Assembly (NCBI GenBank): GCA_025769875.1
Contig: JAGFNK010000373.1
Location: forward strand, 1 to 51,809
Direction of reading: 5' to 3'
Source of the DNA: Russula earlei
Lineage: Eukaryota; Basidiomycota; Agaricomycetes; Russulales; Russulaceae
DNA length: 51,809 nucleotides
Below, in pieces: positions 19,391 to 31,248 of the stretch. The position numbers and the translations under genes are program-made. Numbering within the stretch: the first letter of the stretch is position 1; each line of letters opens with the position of its first letter. Under the pieces are notes generated by a model. It did not search any database. It saw only the letters and a program-made list of their open reading frames with translations, and was not told where the DNA came from.

Positions 19391-20352
19391 TGTCAAGACT
19401 CACTGTTGAACTATCCAGTTCAAGAGCGAGGGATAAGCTCGAAGAGGAGTCGATAGACGTCCAAGACTGCGTGGGCAAGGAGTAGAACCCAGAGGAGCAA
19501 CAAGTACCAGAGAGGTATTGTTACTGTGAGAGTAGAACAATCACGCAGGGAAGAGGCCAGGATAGTCACAAGGGGATAGTCCTTTAAAGGAGTATCCCAG
19601 GAAGGGAGAGTGCCGTAAACAAATGGACAGTCTGAGGACTGTCCGCTACTTTATTGAGCGCTTATATACTACAAGAGAGCTGCTAAATAGGGAACAAGTC
19701 ATAACCTTGTTATCAAGCACAATAGAGTGATGAGTAAGAAGTCGGAGGACGCTTACTGAGCATGCTCAGTCATGCTCAGTAAGCTGCTGAGTAAGAAGCT
19801 TCTCTTGATGAGTAAGAGCTTCCATTGTCCATGTGTTCACTGCTTTAGTACACGTGCAAGCACCTGATTCATTTCCTGTTAGTTAGTTTAGGGCCGGTCA
19901 TTTGAGGACTTGTAGTTTGGTTATGGAATAGTGTTATCTTATAAGGCCCTTATATAGTTCTATTAGGGTCCTTAGAGTCGACCCTAATACTTCTATTAAG
20001 GTCCTTAGTGTTGCCTTATAGTTCGTTCTATAGTTATTAGAGTTGGTCTAATAACGCGTTGTAGGGCCTTTGATACTAGGTTAGTACCTATTGTAGAGTT
20101 CCTAGGGTCGTTCCAAAGGGTCCCTAGGAAGGCTCTAATACTGTCCTTAGTTGCTAGAAGGGTTGTCTTTAAGTGGGGCTTGCTGTATGTCGATTGTGCC
20201 GAGAATCACTCGCGCAACAATGCGCGCGCGATATTGTGGACACCTCTACTCACCCCTTTTGCTCGTGTGAACAGGGTGGCATCATAGAGACTGGGTTTCC
20301 TCCTATAAGGAAGGGTCCTTCAAGGGCCCTCTCCGGGGAATGGTCCATGACA
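19391..20352 (-). repeat. Solo LTR of gypsy family C inside the C pre-Gag
   Basis: 962 bp in reverse orientation, flanked by the perfect 5-bp duplication TTAAA (19386-19390 and 20353-20357). There is no PBS or PPT next to it. Removing it restores an open frame, which proves insertion into coding sequence. Confidence 0.92.
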
Positions 20353-21678
20353 TTAAAGGCTTCCTCTGGAAAGGCCGCATAGCTATAACGTACTCTGGTG
20401 TCACGGAAGAATACTTCCGCATCACCCAAAATCTCCAAACCCAACAAAGGGGCATCCCCGTATTACTACCAGCCTATGCCGTCACATACCCCTGGGACGC
20501 AACACACTGGACCACCATCCCTCTATAGAATCCCAGTAGCCACCTACGCAGAAGTAGTAAAAGGCGAAGGCCTTTACAGACCACATGATCACAGAAGACG
20601 CATCTTTCATCTCACCAGAAAGGATCAATATCTTTTTCAACTCCCGTTCTATTGCAAAGATCCCTACTGCTACTGGCACAAAGATTGGCATTACACCCAC
20701 GTCTGGCACAAGTCTTGGGACTTGTAGCCCACCATTTGGCTAGCAACATACGCAGAGGTTGTAAAGGGGGAGAACCTTTACAAACCTATACGCTTCATTG
20801 GACGTATCTATTATTGCACACCGGAAGAACACCGTCACTCCCTAGAACATCCCTACTTCTGTAAGGACCCATATTGTCCGTGGCACCAGGGCTGGCATTG
20901 CTAGTGAATGAGCCAAAGCCCAGAAGAAGAGGTATCCTGAAGACCCCTTACAGAAAGTGAACAACTACAAATTCCTGTCTTCTTCCGCAATGTCGACTAT
21001 AACATCACTGGAGAATACTACGCTGGCTTCTGTAGGGACCAAGCGGTCACCCAATACAATACTCTTTACAACCCTTGGACTTTAGACGCGAGGAAAGACT
21101 GGGATGAAGAGGATGTCGAACTCACTCAAGAAACTCTTCGAACCCTCATCCCGGAGATTGCCTTTCTTTGCAATCTTGACCTCCTCACTGGAACTGTGAT
21201 ATTCCAAGGTCGAACAGTTCACTGGAGTAGGAATCTCAAACTATTCACATATCGGAACCACAAGCCAGTCGATTTCTCGACCGCTCAGGAAGAAGCTGAA
21301 TAAGTGGAAGTTACCTACACCCTCGAAGCTACAGTAGAAACTGCATTAAGGGTTCTATCACAGGTTACCAGAGCCCTCACCCTGACGTGAGGGAACACTC
21401 CAACACCAGGCCCATCTAGAGTACCAGGAGGATTTCACACCCTAGAACCAAGTCATCTTCCCACTCCGGTAACAGTAGGACAACGCACAGCAGTGGCACC
21501 CCCACCATCACCTCTATCTCCTACATGAACTTGTGCCCTTTCAGTTAGAGCCCAAACAACACCAGCACCACCAGCACCACCAGCACCACCACTGGTAGCA
21601 CCTGCACAAGCAGCTCCACTGGCACCACTGGCACCACAAGCTCCAGCGCTGCCACCACCTCCCATACAACTCACTCCA
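20353..21678 (+). pseudogene. Family C pre-Gag, second part, with two TYAEVV modules
   Basis: Begins with the continuation GFLWKGRIAITYSGVTEEYF. Two tandem copies follow of a roughly 50-residue module starting TYAEVVKGE and ending CKDPYC-x-WH (20542-20697 and 20745-20901), with a C-x4-C-x2-H pattern. Element A carries one such module at 143-285. Next is a segment with RNVDYNITGEYYAGF and TVHWSRNLKLFTYR, then a Pro/Ala-rich linker (about 21540-21670) into Gag. From about 20950 to Gag the frame is continuous except TAA/TGA stops at about 21302, 21388 and 21526, each one C-to-T step from CAA or CGA. Probably the N-terminus of Gag. Confidence 0.6.
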
Positions 21679-22333
21679 ATGGTGGCACCAGCTCCTGCCC
21701 AGGTACAACAGAATCATATCATTGGGACTGCCTCAGAAGCCTTTGATGGCAAAGCAGAGAACATGGAGACATTCTGGGCTGCCTTAGACAACTACTACTA
21801 CATCAACCTAGACTTATTCCCAGATGAAGGGAAAAGAGTTGCAGCGGCCCTTACGCACTTCAAGATAGGTACCCCAGCTGGGACATGGGCCCAAGAACTA
21901 ACAACGAAGGCTCAGGCCTTACAACCAATCAACTATGGCTCCTGGCAAGACTTTAAAACAGCATTTGCCGATCACTTCATTCCAGCAGATGTGCAACTGG
22001 AATCGAATGCCTTAATGCACTCCCTTCGACAAGGCAACACCCCATTCAATGAATGGTACCAAAAGTGGTCCCATCATGCGACCCGCTCCCAAGCAGATGA
22101 AAACACTGAGATGTTTGCCTTCTGCTGTAACCTGAATCAAGGGATCCACACCAAGATATTGGGCATAACACCTGCACCTACCACCTTGGTGGCACTAGTC
22201 ACAAATTCGATCAAGTATATCACATGTGGATGTCACCATCATTCCATATAGGAAAATTGCCTGTACGAACAGGAGGTCTAGGTACTAATGACCTGGATAC
22301 TCCAGTAGAAATCAATCTCTATCAGAGGGAACC
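21679..22333 (+). pseudogene. gag: Family C Gag (plus copy), capsid part
   Basis: Retrotransposon Gag: EAFDGKAENMETFW, then TWAQELTTKAQ, WQDFKTAFADHF and TPFNEWYQKWSHHATR. It is almost identical to the minus copy at 43849-44270 plus 35218-35529. A deletion of about 10 bases near 22205, relative to that copy, shifts the frame and brings an early stop. The gene is interrupted at 22334 by a complete family B element and resumes at 30165. Confidence 0.85.
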
Positions 22334-22939
22334 TGTTATGGTTTACCCCCCTTATCGGTTCGTCCATAATCCCTCCTCATCATTGTTCCTTTTGTCATCT
22401 CTGTTCCCGTTGTTACCGTTTCATCCCTTGATGGTGGTCCCTTCTTGTGTTTCATCTATTGTGTTTCACTTATTGTGTTTCATCTATTGTCAAGCTACTT
22501 TTGCCATTGGTCTACCTTTACTTATTGTTCTGCTTATAGTACTGTACAGCCTTGCTACATACAGTATTTAAGCGCCTGTAGAAACTGGGGAATACCCCAA
22601 GCTTAGCTTTGTCCCATTTCCTGTCGCATCCCTTGCCCTGTATACTCTCTCAATCACAACTTGCTTGTGCTGGCCTACACTCTGCTTGACCTGAGCACAC
22701 CTCAAGGAACCCTTGTGTTCCTCTTCTTCCTCTGCCTCTCTCTCATCGTCCTCCTCTTCTGTGAAACCAGGAGATTGACTCTGTCTGTGGACTGAGTCAT
22801 TATCTGACTCAGCCTTGAGACGCTAAAACTTTGACCCGGTCTCTTTGAGCCGGCACCCATTGAACCCTTGAACCAAGTCACAGGGACTTGGCCCCACTGA
22901 ACCTCGAGCTAACGCTCTTACGGCCACAACGCTGTAACA
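22334..22939 (+). repeat. 5' LTR of family B copy 1
   Basis: TGTTATGG...GTAACA, 606 bp, close to 29554-30159 with few differences, so the insertion is fairly recent compared with its hosts. Confidence 0.95.
22565..22609 (+). promoter_or_regulatory. LTR B TATA-like box and primer sequence
   Basis: TATTTAA (22565-22571) is followed 34 bases on by AAGCTTAGCTT (22599-22609), which is the exact complement of the PBS at 22941-22951. It contains the small inverted repeat AAGC-TTA-GCTT. Confidence 0.7.
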
Positions 22940-22940
22940 C

Positions 22941-22951
22941 AAGCTAAGCTT
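22941..22951 (+). other. Primer-binding site, self-primed type, family B copy 1
   Basis: AAGCTAAGCTT, one base after the LTR, is an 11-base perfect complement of 22599-22609. The same 11 bases occur in copy 2 at 36122-36132. Tf1 uses an 11-nt self-primer. Confidence 0.8.
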
Positions 22952-22967
22952 TTCTTACTCCATTCTG

Positions 22968-24488
22968 GAGATCAACCTTGAACTACCACCGAATTGTTGG
23001 GTCCGCGTCCAACCTAGACCGTCCCCAGATCTTCCCGAACATGTCGTAGGAGCTGCCACTTGGGACAGCTTTCACACTTTCCTCTGTTACATCACCACTG
23101 AAAACGACGAGGAACTACCAGTCGAATTTATCAACAACCGCTGGTTCGAACTACAACTTAGGAGGGGACAACTCTACACCCACCTAGACTTAGAACTCCT
23201 CAGAAACAGCCTTGGATTAGGCTATTGGAGGGAAAACGACCCTCTCTACGAACCACCATCAGAATCAGAAGCCTCTTCCACAGAAGGCAACCCCCCTGAA
23301 CCAGAAAACACTGTTGAAACCCAGACGCCCTTCAAATCCCCCACACTAGAACCAGAGGCCCCTCTTGAGGACCAAGAAACCATCGAAACCCTAGAAATCG
23401 AACCACAGAACCCCCCAGAACTGAATATGGCGGCCCAACCCCAAATTGCTGTACAGCCCCCCCAAGTAGCTGCCCAAGCCCCCCAGATAGCCGCTCAGGC
23501 CCCTCAGATGGCTGCCCAGGCCCCCCCAGTCGTTGTTCCACCTCCCCAAGCAGCCCCCCCAGCACCACAAGGCACTAATGGGTCCCTCAGTGGCAAAGAA
23601 CCCACTGCCTTCACAGGGGAAAGGAACAAAACAAAAAGATTCATCATGGAATTCAATCTATTCTGGGGCCTCAATGATGATAAGGCAGTAATAATTTCCC
23701 CTTTTAAGCAAACAATGCTGGCCCTCTCCTATATTCAAGGGGAAAAGGTTGAAGAATGGGTCAATTCTCAAGCAACCGCACTCAGGGAAAAGGTGAACAG
23801 GGCCCAGAACCCCATCAATAGAATGAACGAAACATTATGGAACGACTTCGTTACAGACTTCACATTCAAATTCACCAATACTGCGGAAAAAGAAGATGCC
23901 CAAGCAGCTATTGTTAAACATGTGATGAAGGACTCCCTTGACGACTACATCTCTACTTTTGAACAACTCCTGAACAAAACTGGCTGGCCGGAGACAGATG
24001 TGATTGCCATTGAAAGCTTCAAAAATGGCCTGAAAATCGGACTCTACCGCGCAATTCTGAACAGGGATGTCTGGCCCACCACTCTCCAAGAATGGAAGGA
24101 GGAGGCTAGAAGACAACACCGACATTTCATCACCATCAGGGAAAAGCTCAAAGGGAAAACCACACATTCCCCCTCGGAACACAAACCCCATCACTCTGAC
24201 TGGATGCAAGTAGATGCTGCCAAGTCCAATTTTAAGAAACTAACTGAAGAAGAAAGAAAACAATTGGCAAAAGAAGGACGGTGCTTCCGTTGCAGAGAAA
24301 AGGGCCACCTTAGCCGGGAATGCCCTAAGAATACTGCTCCTACCACTTCCAAAGCCCGAATCACTGAATCAACCCCAGAACCGTCTAAGGAAGAGGAACC
24401 GGCTTCCATGGTAGCATGTATGAAGGCTCTACCAGCCGAGGAATGAGCCAAAATCTGGGATCTCATACTCAAAGAGGATTTTCTCTAG
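22968..24488 (+). pseudogene. gag: Family B pre-Gag domain and Gag
   Basis: The frame is open from the PBS onward with no ATG until 23427, yet copy 2 keeps the same protein with mostly silent or mild changes, so the upstream part is coding. It opens with a pre-Gag domain (TWDSFHTFLCYITTEN, INNRWFELQLRRGQLYTHLD, GLGYWREND), then an acidic linker and Pro/Ala/Gln-rich repeats (QAPQIAAQAPQMAAQ). Capsid follows (ERNKTKRFIMEFNLFWGL ... DDYISTFEQLL), then a CCHC knuckle (CFRCREKGHLSREC, about 24282-24323). TGA at 24443 is CGA in copy 2; the natural stop is TAG 24486-24488. Pol follows in the -1 frame with overlap, and I see no canonical slippery heptamer. How translation starts is unclear: a non-AUG start or a spliced leader are both possible. 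Confidence 0.85.
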
Positions 24489-27400
24489 GCCAAAGTGCAA
24501 CAGTCAGCACAGAGGCCCAAATAGATACCATTGTCAACCATAAAGAGAATTCAATGAAAGTCCCTTTCATGCTGACGACCAATGGAAAGACTGGACAAGA
24601 CCTCCTTGATAGCGGAGCAACAGAAAATTTCATCAGCCCAGGAATCGTGGGAAAATTACAAATTCCACTCCGAACCCTTAGAACCCCCAGACCCATCATT
24701 AATGTAGATGGCACCAATAACCAAGGAGGAGCACTAACCCATTATGCTCATATAGCTGTACGACATGGCCCCACCACACGACTTCTCACCTTCTATGTCA
24801 CAAACTTAGGAGAAGATAGAATGATCCTCGGTTACCCCTTCTTAAAGGCGATTAACCCCCTTGTCAATTGGAGCACTGGTCGCCTAAGAAATCACTTAGG
24901 AATCCTTCTCACCCCCGTCCCCCTAGCTAAATTACCAAGAATCCAAGTCGCACAAATAAGGACAACCACCATTCCCCCTGAATACTTACGACACCAGAAG
25001 GTCTTCTCAGAAGAAGCAGCCAAACGACTCCCACCCAGTCGGGGAGAACTCAACTTTAGAATCACACTGAAACCTGATGCCCCCAAATTCCTGGATTGCC
25101 GAACCTACCCACTCCCCCAAAATGAAAAACAAGAACTATCAAGACAAATACAAGAAGATCTCGCGAAGGGTTTCATCAAAGATGGTGTTTCAGATTTTGT
25201 ATCCCCTGTTTTCTTCGTTCAGAAAAAGGATGGCACCGCCCCATGAATGGTAGTCGACTACCGAAAACTTAATAATGCCACAGTCCCCGATTACCACGCC
25301 TTACCCAACATGGAAGAACAATTGCACCGACTAAGGGGCAAAACCACCTTCAGTAAATTCAATGTCCGAGCCGGTTACAATAATATCCTGATCCACCCTG
25401 AAGATCGACACAAAGGCGCCTTTAAAACCCAATTTGGTACCTTCATCCCCATGGTAATGGGCTTCGGCTTTACCAATGCCCCAGCTGCCTTCCAACGAGC
25501 AATGAATCATACCCTCCGACCCTGGCTTCTAAAATACCCAGAAAACACCTGCAATTACCTGGACGATGTAGCAATAGCCACAGGGGAGGGAGAAGAGCTC
25601 CTTCACCAACAAATTACACATGAATTCCTTGACCTACTCGAAAAGGACTCCTATTTCCTGAAAGCATCGAAATGCGCCTTTGAACAACACGAAATTGATT
25701 TCCTAGGTTTCCGGATTAACCAAGGAACCCTCAAAATTGACCCAGTCAAAATGGACGGCCTCAAGAACTGGCCAAGACCCCCCAATAATCTGAAACAGGT
25801 ACAACAAGTCATGGGCGCCCTCAATTACCAACAACCATTTATCCAAGACTTTGCAAAAATAGCTCGCCCCATTTTTGCCACAATCAAGAAAGGAACCCCC
25901 TTCCTTTGGACCCCAGAAGCAACCACAGCTCTGGAGACCCTGATATCAGCAGTCTGCGACGATCCAGAACTATACACTGCCAACCCTGACCTCCCTTACA
26001 AATTAGAAACTGACACTTCACAATTTGCCACCGGAGCAATTCTGTTTCAGAAAGACCCAAGAGGAAAAAGGAAAATGATTGGCAACATGTCACATGCGTT
26101 CAACGAAGCAGAAAGGAACTACCCAGTATGGGATAGGGAGTTCCTAGCCTTGATTCTGGCACTCCAACACTGGCGATATCTATTGGTTGGAACGAAACAC
26201 CCCATCAAGATCTTTACTGATCATGCTAACCTTGCCCACTACCGACTCCCCCACAAAATTAATCGAAGAATTGCAGGATACATTTCCACACTGGCAGACT
26301 ACCTTTTTGAAATCCACCACAAACCCGGAACCTCCAACCGTGCAGACGCCCTCTCACGACGACCTGACCACAACGATGGGTCAGGAGACAACCAAGACAT
26401 CACAGCACTCCCCGACAAACTCTTTATTCGCATGCTTCACACTGAGGATCTCTATACCCAAGTACTAACTGAACAAAGAAAGCGGAAGTCGGATCTTCTT
26501 ATGTGGAAGGTCAAACATGATCTTCAAGAAGAAGAAAATGCCCTATTCAGAAATGGGAAATTGGTAGTACCCTATCAAGAACCCCTCTTACGAAAAATCT
26601 TGCATACCTATCACGACAGTGTCCTTGGGGGGCACACAGGAAATGCCCGAACCTTGTACTCAATTCAAGAATCCTTCTGGTGGCCAAAGATGGCCTACTT
26701 CATATGGGATTACATTCGAGGGTGTGCCACCTGTCAAGCCAACAAATCCTCCACACACCCAACTTGCCCCCTGATTTACCCCATTCCCCCAGAGTTTCAA
26801 AAGCCCTTCCAAACTATTGCCATTGATTGGATTGTCAACCTCCCACCATCAGAAGGGAACAATGCCATTATGACCATCACCGACCACGACTCCACCAAGG
26901 CGGCCATATTCATACCCTGCCGTAAAGACATGGGAACTCTGCAAATGGCCAAGCTATTTTTACACTACGCCTTCCCATGGACCGGAATTCCCTCCAACAT
27001 TATCTCCGACCGTGACCCCCGCTTCACCTCCAACTTGTTTCAGGAAGTTTCCCGAATCCTTGGAATTAACCAAAATTTAAGCACTGCCTACCACCCCCAA
27101 ACTGATGGACAATCCGAAAGAACAAACCAAACCTTGGAAATGTATCTACGCATCTACACAGGAGAAAAGCAGGAAGAATGGGCACACTGGCTCCCCATAG
27201 CCCAATACCATTTTAACGCTCACAAATCTACTACCACCAAAAAAACCCTGATGAACTCCTCATTGGGTTTAACCCTCAAGGACTGGGCACCCAGCTCAAA
27301 TCCAAGTTTCCCGGAATCCAAGAACGACTCCAAGCATTAAAAGACATGAGGGAATCAGCGCAGGAAGCAATGAAAAGGGCACAGAATAACTGGATCAAGG

Positions 27401-29523
27401 AAACCAAGTTCAAGGGTTTTGAAGAAGGACAGAAGGTTTGGTTGGAAGGCACTAACTTAAAAACTCCCCATCAGTTTCATAAGTTCCGTCCCAAACGATT
27501 CGGCCCTTTTACCATTACCAAACAAATCTCCCACATTGTTTATCAACTCCAATTACCGCCCCAATGGAACATCCACAACGTATTTCATGCCTCCCTCTTA
27601 TCTCCAGTCACAGAAACAGCCGAACATGGACCAAACTTCCCTGAGCCACCACCTGACCTTCTCTCGGGAGAATATGAAGTCGAAAAGATTACCGCTCAAC
27701 GTCTCCATAGAAACCGACTCCAATACAGGGTCCGGTGGAAAGGGCATTCTGCGGCAGAGGATACCTGGGAACCTCTCTCAAACCTTAAAAATGCTCAAGA
27801 CGCCATCACCATGTTCCACCTCCAACAACCCACCAAGCTCCGTGCCATGACCACCACTGACTCTGATCCCACAGAATCCCATCACTTAGACAAAAGTCTG
27901 AATGACTTAGAACGTCAATTCCAAACACTTACGATACAACAACGTACATTACTCCCCCGAATTAACTCACGTAACCCCCCTTCTTATTCCGTTAATGACC
28001 CTGCTATCCCCGACCGCGGATACACAATTTTTAATTTAGCTGCCAGAGAACAACTCTTTTCTGGAATTCTTTCTCCTGGCGACTTCCGCGGTTTTTAATT
28101 ACTTATGACGGACCCCCGTTTCTCTGAGTTTCATCTATCCGTACGAAGAGCAGTACTTACAGATTTAGTGTGGAACCATATCACACGATCAGCCTACATA
28201 AATACCCCCACCCCTTCCGAGTGGTCAGCCTGGCACCACGAACACGCTACCTCTACATACAACACTCCCATGTCGTCCCCCGTTTCTAACTCATCCCCTC
28301 TACCTATCCTTACCCCTTCCCCCACCATCAAACAAGAACCCCTCTCGCCCGAAGTCATTCAGCATATCATCGACCAACGAACCTTCATCGTCCCAGACGA
28401 AACCGAGGTCCAAGACCTTGCCACTACCCTCAACCCACTCACCATCCGAGAAGGAACACCCTCACCAACCCCGACCCAAGCAGACCCCACTCACCCTGGC
28501 CCCCCTTGGTTTGTTTACGAACCATACACGCATGTTCCTCCTTTCTACATTCACGTTAACGGGCGAAAGCGCCTATTACCATACTTACGTGTCGCCTTAT
28601 ATAACGACGAACCCATGCTTCTAGGGACTATGGGTCGAGGAGAACCCACTTATGGAGAAAAACTCATCGCCCAACCCGTTGTCTCTGCCCCTCATCCCTC
28701 TGTCACTGCCTCTGACCTCCGACTCCTCATTGAGGACCACCCCTTCCACTTTGATGTTGCCCAAGCCCTCAAAAACCTCCATGACCCTGGTGCTCTTGCC
28801 GACGTCTACCGTCTCCGTGTCAGCTCTTTCAAGTTGAAAGTCTTGGAGGGCAAGCGTGCCTCTATTCAAGGGGCTCTAAGCATCCTTCAAGGGCAACTCG
28901 CTGACCGACTCCATGAAATCCAGTCCCATACTAAAGAGACCGCCGCCATCTGCAGTCGCCTTCGAGCCAACAACACTTCCGTCAGAGTTCACCATCAACT
29001 CGACAATTTGATGACTGATGGGGGGCTCACCCGTGACGCTGGGCCATATTACTCACTGGCAGGGAGTTACGACAAAATCGAGGACTCGAAAGAATCATCC
29101 ACTTCCCCTCCACCGTCCATTCACCCCCCTCTCTCCCTGACCCCTCCTCTCAAGTACCTCCCTCCTCGTGGTATCGACCAGTCCCAAAATGACGCTCCCA
29201 TGGGGTCACCTTCCCACTTCCCTCAAATGTTCTCTGATGATGCCAGTACCCCCAACACCCCTCTCACCCCCGCACGAATGACTAAAGCACAACATCACCA
29301 GCTTCAGAAGAGACAACACGTCTGCAAACACTACAATACCAGGGGGCACTGGAACAAGGACTGCAACAGACCTCACACTAATTGCAGCAGACAAGTGGAT
29401 TGCATCCTCAGGAGGACCCATCGGAGCTACAGGGGTTTCTGCCCCAGGGCAATGGGGCCCCAGAGCATGTGGCCAGGAGTTGAAGGCAATGAACTTCGTG
29501 AATCGGGCCCTGAGACCGATTAG
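24416..29523 (+). pseudogene. pol: Family B Pol: PR, RT, RNase H, integrase, chromodomain, long C-terminal extension
   Basis: Order: protease (LLDSGATENFI), RT, RNase H (ETDTSQFATGA, WDREFLA, FTDHANL), integrase zinc site (GCATCQ) and D, D, E core (AIDWI, ISDRDPRF, GQSERTNQ), chromodomain (YRVRWKGHSAAEDTWEP, near 27725), then about 560 more residues. RT motif A reads KFNVRAGYNN: the catalytic Asp is Asn (AAT at 25361). YLDD is intact at 25556-25567. Breaks: TGA 25244 (CAA in copy 2), a one-base deletion near 27250, TAA 28096 (CAA in copy 2). The extension has a conserved WFVYEPYTHVPPFYI / DEPMLLG region, a coiled coil near 28850-28990 and a C-terminal Cys/His double knuckle (29323-29440) in which the second Cys is Tyr. 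It ends 30 bases before the LTR. Confidence 0.9.
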
Positions 29524-29540
29524 TTCGGAGAACTAAGCAT

Positions 29541-29553
29541 GAGGGGGGCATGA
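29541..29553 (+). other. Polypurine tract, family B copy 1
   Basis: GAGGGGGGCATGA directly precedes the TGTTATGG start of the 3' LTR; the same tract is at 43262-43274 in copy 2. Confidence 0.8.
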
Positions 29554-30159
29554 TGTTATGGTTTACCCCCCTTATCGGTTCATCCATAATCCCTCCTCAT
29601 CATTGTTCCTTTTGTCATCTCTGTTCCCATCGTTACCGTTTCATCCCTTGATGGTGGTCCATTCTTGTGTTTCATCTATTGTGTTTCACTTATTGCGTTT
29701 CATCTATTGTCAAGCTACTTTTGCCATTGGTCTACCTTTACTTATTGTTCTGCTTATAGTACTGTACAGCCTCGCTACATACAGTATTTAAGCACCTGTA
29801 GAAATTGGGGAATACCCCAAGCTTAGCTTTGTCCCATTTCCTGTCGCATCCCTTGCCCTGTATACTCTCTCAATCACAACTTGCTTGTGCTGGCCTACAC
29901 TCTGCTTGACCTGAGCACACCTCAAGGAACCCTTGTGTTCCTCTTCTTCCTCTGCCTCTCTCTCATCATCCTCCTCTTCTGTGAAACCAGGAGATTGACT
30001 CTGTCTGTGGACTGAGTCATTATCTGACTCAGCCTTGAGACGCTAAAACTTTGACCCGGTCTCTTTGAGCCGGCACCCATTGAACCCTTGAACCAAGTCA
30101 CAGGGACTTGGCCCCACTGAACCTCAAGCTAACGCTCTTACGGCCGTGACGCCGTAACA
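29554..30159 (+). repeat. 3' LTR of family B copy 1
   Basis: 606 bp, ends GTAACA, followed by GAACC, the right target duplication. Confidence 0.95.
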
Positions 30160-30164
30160 GAACC

Positions 30165-30274
30165 AGATGAACAACGCTGGAACAACAACGCCCCACGCAA
30201 CACTCTCACAAAAGCTGAGAAACAATGACGCACAGAGTTGAAACTGTGCTACTACTGTGGCAAACCCAACTACA
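30165..30274 (+). pseudogene. gag: Family C Gag (plus copy), knuckle part, truncated
   Basis: Continues family C Gag after the B insertion: WNNNAPRNTL, an in-frame TGA, then LCYYCGKPNY, the first half of a CCHC knuckle. The same TGA stands at the same codon in the minus copy (35215-35217). The gene is cut at 30274 by the reverse C LTR, so the rest of this element is not in the window unless it resumes beyond. Confidence 0.85.
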
Positions 30275-31236
30275 TGTCAAGACTCACTGTTGAACTATCC
30301 AGTTCAAGAGCAAGGGATAAGTTCGAAGATGAGTCGATAGATGTCCAAGACCACGTGGGCAAGGAGTAGAGTCCAGAGTAGTAACAGATACCAGAGAGGT
30401 ATTGTTACTGTGAGAGTCGAGCAGTCACGTAGAGGAGAGGCCAGGATAGTCACAAGGGGACGGTCCTTAAAGAAGTATCCCAGGGATGGAGAGTGCCGTA
30501 AACAAATGGACAGTCTGAGGACTGTCCGTTGCTTTATTGAGCGCTTATATACTACAAGAGAACTGCTAAATAGGGAACAAGTCATAACCTTGTTATCAAG
30601 CACAATAGAGTGATGAGTAAGAAGTTGGAGGGCGCTGACTGAGCATGCTCAGTCATGCTCAGTAAGCTGCTGAGTAAGAGGGCTTCTCTTGATGAGTAAG
30701 AGCTTTCATTGTCCACATGTTCACTGCTTTAGTGCACGTGCAAGCACTGGATTCATTTTCTGTTAGTTAGTTTAGGGCCGGTCATTTGAGGACTTGTAGT
30801 TTGGTCAGGGAATAGTGACATCTTATAAGGCCCTTATGTAGTTCTATTAGGGTCTTTAGAGTCGACCCTAATACTTCTATTAAGGTCCTTAGTATTGCCT
30901 TATAGTTCATTCTATAGTTATTAGAGTTGGTCTAATAACGCGTTGTAGGGCTTTTGATACTAGGTTAGTGCCTATTGTAGAGCTCCTAGGGTTGTTCCAA
31001 AGGGTCCTTAGGAAGGCCCTAATACTGTCTTTTGTTGCTAGAAGGGTTGCCTTTAAGTGGGGCTTGCTATATGTCGATTGTGCCGAGAATCACTCACGCA
31101 ACAATGTGTGCGTGATATTGTGGACACCTCTACTCACCCCTTTTGCTTGTGTGAACAGGGTGACACCATAGAGGCTGGGTTTCCTCCTATAAGGAAGGGT
31201 CCTTCAAGGGCCCTCTCTGGAGAATGGTTCATGACA
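30275..31236 (-). repeat. 3' LTR of the minus-strand family C element
   Basis: 962 bp, reverse orientation. It abuts a purine-rich tract (31237-31250 read on the minus strand: AAGAGGGGATGAA) and the Pol of the element on its right, so it is the 3' LTR. The left flank CTACA has no partner in view. Confidence 0.9.
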
Positions 31237-31248
31237 TTCATCCCCTCT

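Larger units (their letters stand above)
22334..30159 (+). mobile_element. Complete gypsy family B element, copy 1
   Basis: 7826 bp with two 606-bp LTRs, PBS, Gag, Pol and polypurine tract, flanked by a perfect 5-bp duplication GAACC (22329-22333, 30160-30164). It is inserted in family C Gag. Structurally whole, but Gag-Pol holds three stops and a one-base frameshift, and the RT lacks a catalytic Asp, so it is immobile by itself. Confidence 0.95.

Noticed and set aside
19391..20352. Reverse C LTR as the 3' LTR of a short element with 16340-17301
   Set aside because: The two LTRs are in opposite orientation, and the 19391 copy has its own perfect TTAAA duplication, so it is a solo LTR.
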